Source of the DNA: Streptococcus suis
GTDB lineage: Bacteria; Bacillota; Bacilli; Lactobacillales; Streptococcaceae
Reading direction: 5' to 3'
NCBI RefSeq assembly: GCF_002960445.1
Contig: NZ_POJD01000287.1
Location: 1 to 64,000 of the forward strand
DNA: 64,000 nucleotides
A program made the position numbers and the translations under genes. A model generated the notes under the pieces. The model had not been told where the DNA came from, did not search any database, and saw nothing but the letters and a program-made list of their open reading frames with translations. Every line of letters begins with the position of its first letter. Position 1 is the stretch's first letter. Positions 62,297 to 64,000 of this stretch are shown one piece after another.

Positions 62297-62297
62297 C

Positions 62298-62804
62298 ATG
62301 AACAAAAAGATATTTTTCAACATCGTCATACAGTTGCTAACGTTTATTCGTTATGGATTGATTGCCTTAACAGGACTAATATTGTTGGCACTTCTTATTC
62401 TACTTATAGGCGGGAAACCTATTCAAAATAGTCTACAATTAGATGTCCCCTTTCCTATCATTGTTATTATTCTAATCATAAGTATCCTATTGGTAGCCTG
62501 CTTTATCTACATGGCCACCATACTCAAAAAATTGCTCACCAACTTTCAAACAGGAACTATTTTCTCAACTGAAAATGTAGTCTATACAAAGATAATTTTA
62601 GGAACCTTAATCGTATGGACGAGCATACAATTTGCAAGTGCTTTTTTCCTATCTTACCTAGATTTAAAGAATGTAAGTGCCTTATATGATTTTTCACTTA
62701 GTGACTACTTCATAAATGGTGTGCTGGTTATTATTGCACTACTAGCAAAGATGGTGTTGGAAAAAGGTGTGCTTTTACAAGCTGAAAATGATGAAATTAT
62801 ATAA
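62298..62804 (+). CDS. DUF2975-like membrane protein (second copy)
   Basis: 168 residues with four hydrophobic helices (LALLILLIGG; PIIVIILIISILLVACFIYMA in parts; ILGTLIVWTSIQFASAFFL; YFINGVLVIIALLAKMVL). Helix spacing, the mid-protein ILKKLLTNFQTGTIFS segment and the ending ENDEII parallel the first copy (ENSEFI), so it is a diverged paralogue. It is translationally coupled to the XRE gene (1 nt apart) and to the lipoprotein gene (8 nt apart). Confidence 0.78.
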   Translation: MNKKIFFNIVIQLLTFIRYGLIALTGLILLALLILLIGGKPIQNSLQLDVPFPIIVIILIISILLVACFIYMATILKKLLTNFQTGTIFSTENVVYTKIILGTLIVWTSIQFASAFFLSYLDLKNVSALYDFSLSDYFINGVLVIIALLAKMVLEKGVLLQAENDEII

Positions 62805-62812
62805 AGGAGCCC

Positions 62813-63286
62813 ATGATGAAAAAGTATATTTCCCTCATTGCACTCTGCATGATGATACCTTGCTTAAGTGCTTGTCACTCTGTCACTTCAGAAGTTAATA
62901 AAGAAATGCAAAACGAGCTAACAGCAGCTTCCATTGAAACAGAAAAAGCTCTAAAAACAGATGAACGTCTGGCTAAGATTGAGAACTTTCAGCAAATTGT
63001 CGAAATCACGACATCCAAAGGAGAATTCTCTCTTGAATCTCCTTTCTCTGGCAAAATCTATTTAATGGCAACAAAAGAAAATCTCGAGAAACTCTCAAAA
63101 GAAGAGTTTACTCTGAATGAAAAGAGCTTCTCAACTATCGATGCTGGTAGTAGCAATGATTTTAATATTCGCTATAAAAAACAAACTTACCTCACTGTTC
63201 AAACCCTATCCGTTCAAGATATGGAACAATTCGAGTACACCAAATCATCTTCCACTTCCGCTATTCTTGTCTTCTATCCAAACTAG
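62813..63286 (+). CDS. Putative lipoprotein of the DUF2975 operon
   Basis: 157 residues. Signal peptide MMKKYISLIALCMMIPC ends in a lipobox LSAC with Cys21 as lipidation site. The mature protein is hydrophilic, with an N-terminal helix rich in Glu/Lys (residues 28-58) and then a beta-rich part (IVEITTSKGEFSLESPFSGK). I do not recognise a family. RBS AAAGGAG lies just upstream. It is the last gene of the four-gene operon, which puts a surface-anchored partner beside two membrane proteins. Confidence 0.75.
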   Translation: MMKKYISLIALCMMIPCLSACHSVTSEVNKEMQNELTAASIETEKALKTDERLAKIENFQQIVEITTSKGEFSLESPFSGKIYLMATKENLEKLSKEEFTLNEKSFSTIDAGSSNDFNIRYKKQTYLTVQTLSVQDMEQFEYTKSSSTSAILVFYPN

Positions 63287-63354
63287 CAAAAATTCCTCGA
63301 TTCAAGCTACAACCGTTCACTGAACAAGCCTCGCTTTTATATTTTTTGCTCGGG

Positions 63355-63384
63355 TTAAAACAGTCACTTCCCTGACTGTTTTAA
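63355..63384 (+). terminator. Terminator of the DUF2975-XRE operon
   Basis: AAAACAGTCA (63357-63366 region) pairs with TGACTGTTTT (63373-63382), with an A-tract before and T after. Confidence 0.75.
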
Positions 63385-63390
63385 TCCACT

Positions 63391-63634
63391 CCCCCGGACT
63401 TTTGAGCATAAAGAAAACTGCCTACCGGCAGTTCCAATCTCCAACCTTTTAATATAAAAAAAGTGCTAGTAGATTTCTCGATAAAAAGAAAACCAGCTTC
63501 TGCTGGTTCTCATTTCCAACCTTTTAATAAAAATGACTGTCCCCCGGACTTTTGAGTACAAAGAAAACTGCCTGCCGGCAGTTCCAATCTCCAACCTTTT
63601 AATAAAAATGACTGTCCCCCGGACAGTCATTTTT
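63391..63634. repeat. Tandem array of hairpin units
   Basis: Unit A (63391-63452) and unit C (63541-63602) are about 62-nt direct repeats with only about three differences: CCCCCGGACTTTTGAG, then AAAGAAAACTGCC..GGCAGTT and CCAATCTCCAACCTTTTAAT. Unit B between them (63485-63527) has the same layout with another stem (AACCAGC/GCTGGTT). The last part repeats TAAAAATGACTGTCC into a strong hairpin with GGACAGTCATTTTT (63604-63634), which terminates the yebC gene. Units are too few and too unlike spacers to be CRISPR. Confidence 0.75.
63604..63634 (-). terminator. Terminator of the YebC-family gene
   Basis: AAAAATGACTGTCC and GGACAGTCATTTTT are perfect 14-nt arms around CCC, directly after the stop codon. 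Confidence 0.9.
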
Positions 63635-63635
63635 A

Positions 63636-64000
63636 TTAAAAGCCATCTACATTCGTGTAGATTTTTTGGACGTCTTCGTCGTCTTCGAGGGCGTCGTAGA
63701 GTTTTTCAAATGTTGCGAGGTCATCGCCGTCAAGTGATACTTCTGATTGTGGGATCATTTCAAGTTCAGTAACGTTAAACTCTTCAATACCTGATTCCTT
63801 AAGTGCCACGATTGCCTTGTGCAAATCAGTTGGTGCTGTATAAACAGTGATTGTGCCGTCTTCTGCTTCTACGTCATCGACTTCGACATCTGCTTCAAGG
63901 AGCAATTCGAAGATGGCATCTGCATCATCACCAGCAAAGACAACTACGCCTTTTTTATCAAACATGAATGATACGGAACCAGACGCACCCATGTTACCAC
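63636..64000 (-). CDS. YebC/PmpR family protein, C-terminal part (truncated by the window edge)
   Basis: The visible ~121 residues ([19 protein letters not shown] onward) match domains 2-3 of the ~238-residue YebC/PmpR (DUF28) family. The N-terminal half lies outside the window. An internal ATG at 63992 is the Met of GNMGASG, not the start. Members act as transcriptional regulators or, for some, in translation of polyproline stretches. The gene ends in a strong terminator hairpin. Confidence 0.92.
   Translation of the reverse strand, partial: GNMGASGSVSFMFDKKGVVVFAGDDADAIFELLLEADVEVDDVEAEDGTITVYTAPTDLHKAIVALKESGIEEFNVTELEMIPQSEVSLDGDDLATFEKLYDALEDDEDVQKIYTNVDGF

Noticed and set aside
63391..63634. 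CRISPR-like repeat array
   Set aside because: Only two to three units, each with its own hairpin, different gaps, no spacers of uniform length and no cas genes.
63533..63772. 79-codon plus-strand frame over the hairpin array and yebC
   Set aside because: It consists of the repeat units and the antisense of yebC; no RBS.

Overview
The window is a chromosomal segment of a low-GC Firmicute and almost certainly a Streptococcus. The diagnostic blocks are the complete streptococcal type II fatty-acid synthesis cluster (fabM-fabT-fabH-acpP-fabK-fabD-fabG-fabF-accB-fabZ-accC-accD-accA, with FabK as enoyl reductase and the MarR-type FabT), manLMN followed by a DUF956 gene, the division locus mapZ / RNA methylase / rnpB / gpsB / ypsA-like / recU / pbp1A, and secA-acpS-alr. 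The repertoire and several intergenic repeat families fit Streptococcus suis best. The species call is an inference from memory; no search was run.

Layout. 0-0.23 kb: left-edge membrane protein gene with a frame change. 0.3-4.9 kb: DUF896, glyS-glyQ behind a T-box leader, and a B3/4-domain gene behind an attenuator-like hairpin. 4.9-9.0 kb: methionine ABC importer metQ / M20 hydrolase / metN / metI. 9.1-13.4 kb: class I glutamine amidotransferase-like hydrolase, then metE-metF. 14-16.5 kb: purine permease and a divergent HAD phosphatase. 16.6-20 kb: mannose PTS and DUF956. 20-21.7 kb: serS with a T-box, and a PspC protein. 21.7-23.1 kb: two tandem CPBP membrane proteases. 23.2-34.2 kb: FASII cluster. 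34.3-46.2 kb: HAD hydrolase, aspartate kinase, alr-acpS-secA, priA, rpoZ-gmk, rny. 46.2-54.4 kb: luxS, mapZ, RNA methylase, rnpB, gpsB, DUF1273, recU-pbp1A, rsmG. 54.6-61.3 kb: ECF transporter T and duplicated A subunits, VOC protein, trhO, an unrecognised 308-aa protein, ECF S-component and SAM hydroxide adenosyltransferase. 61.5-63.3 kb: an operon of two DUF2975 membrane proteins, a small XRE regulator and a lipoprotein. The right edge is the C-terminal part of a YebC/PmpR gene.

Most of the window is housekeeping. The more novel material is intergenic and regulatory: a 25-nt duplication of the glyQ start with an inserted ~150-nt sequence; two MITE-like elements with terminal inverted repeats inside the FASII operon, each directly behind a stop codon; FabT boxes over the fabT promoter and in two other FASII spacers; a shared 21-nt MET-box-like dyad upstream of metQ and metE; a perfect PurBox palindrome at the purine permease; and a run of look-alike hairpins at 63.36-63.63 kb. 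The best candidate for an undescribed system is the 61.5-63.3 kb operon, whose promoter lies inside a long dyad that its own XRE regulator may bind. The second is the ECF S-component coupled to a SAM-hydrolysing enzyme and separated from its energising subunits.

No insertion sequence, prophage, CRISPR array, tRNA or rRNA was seen.
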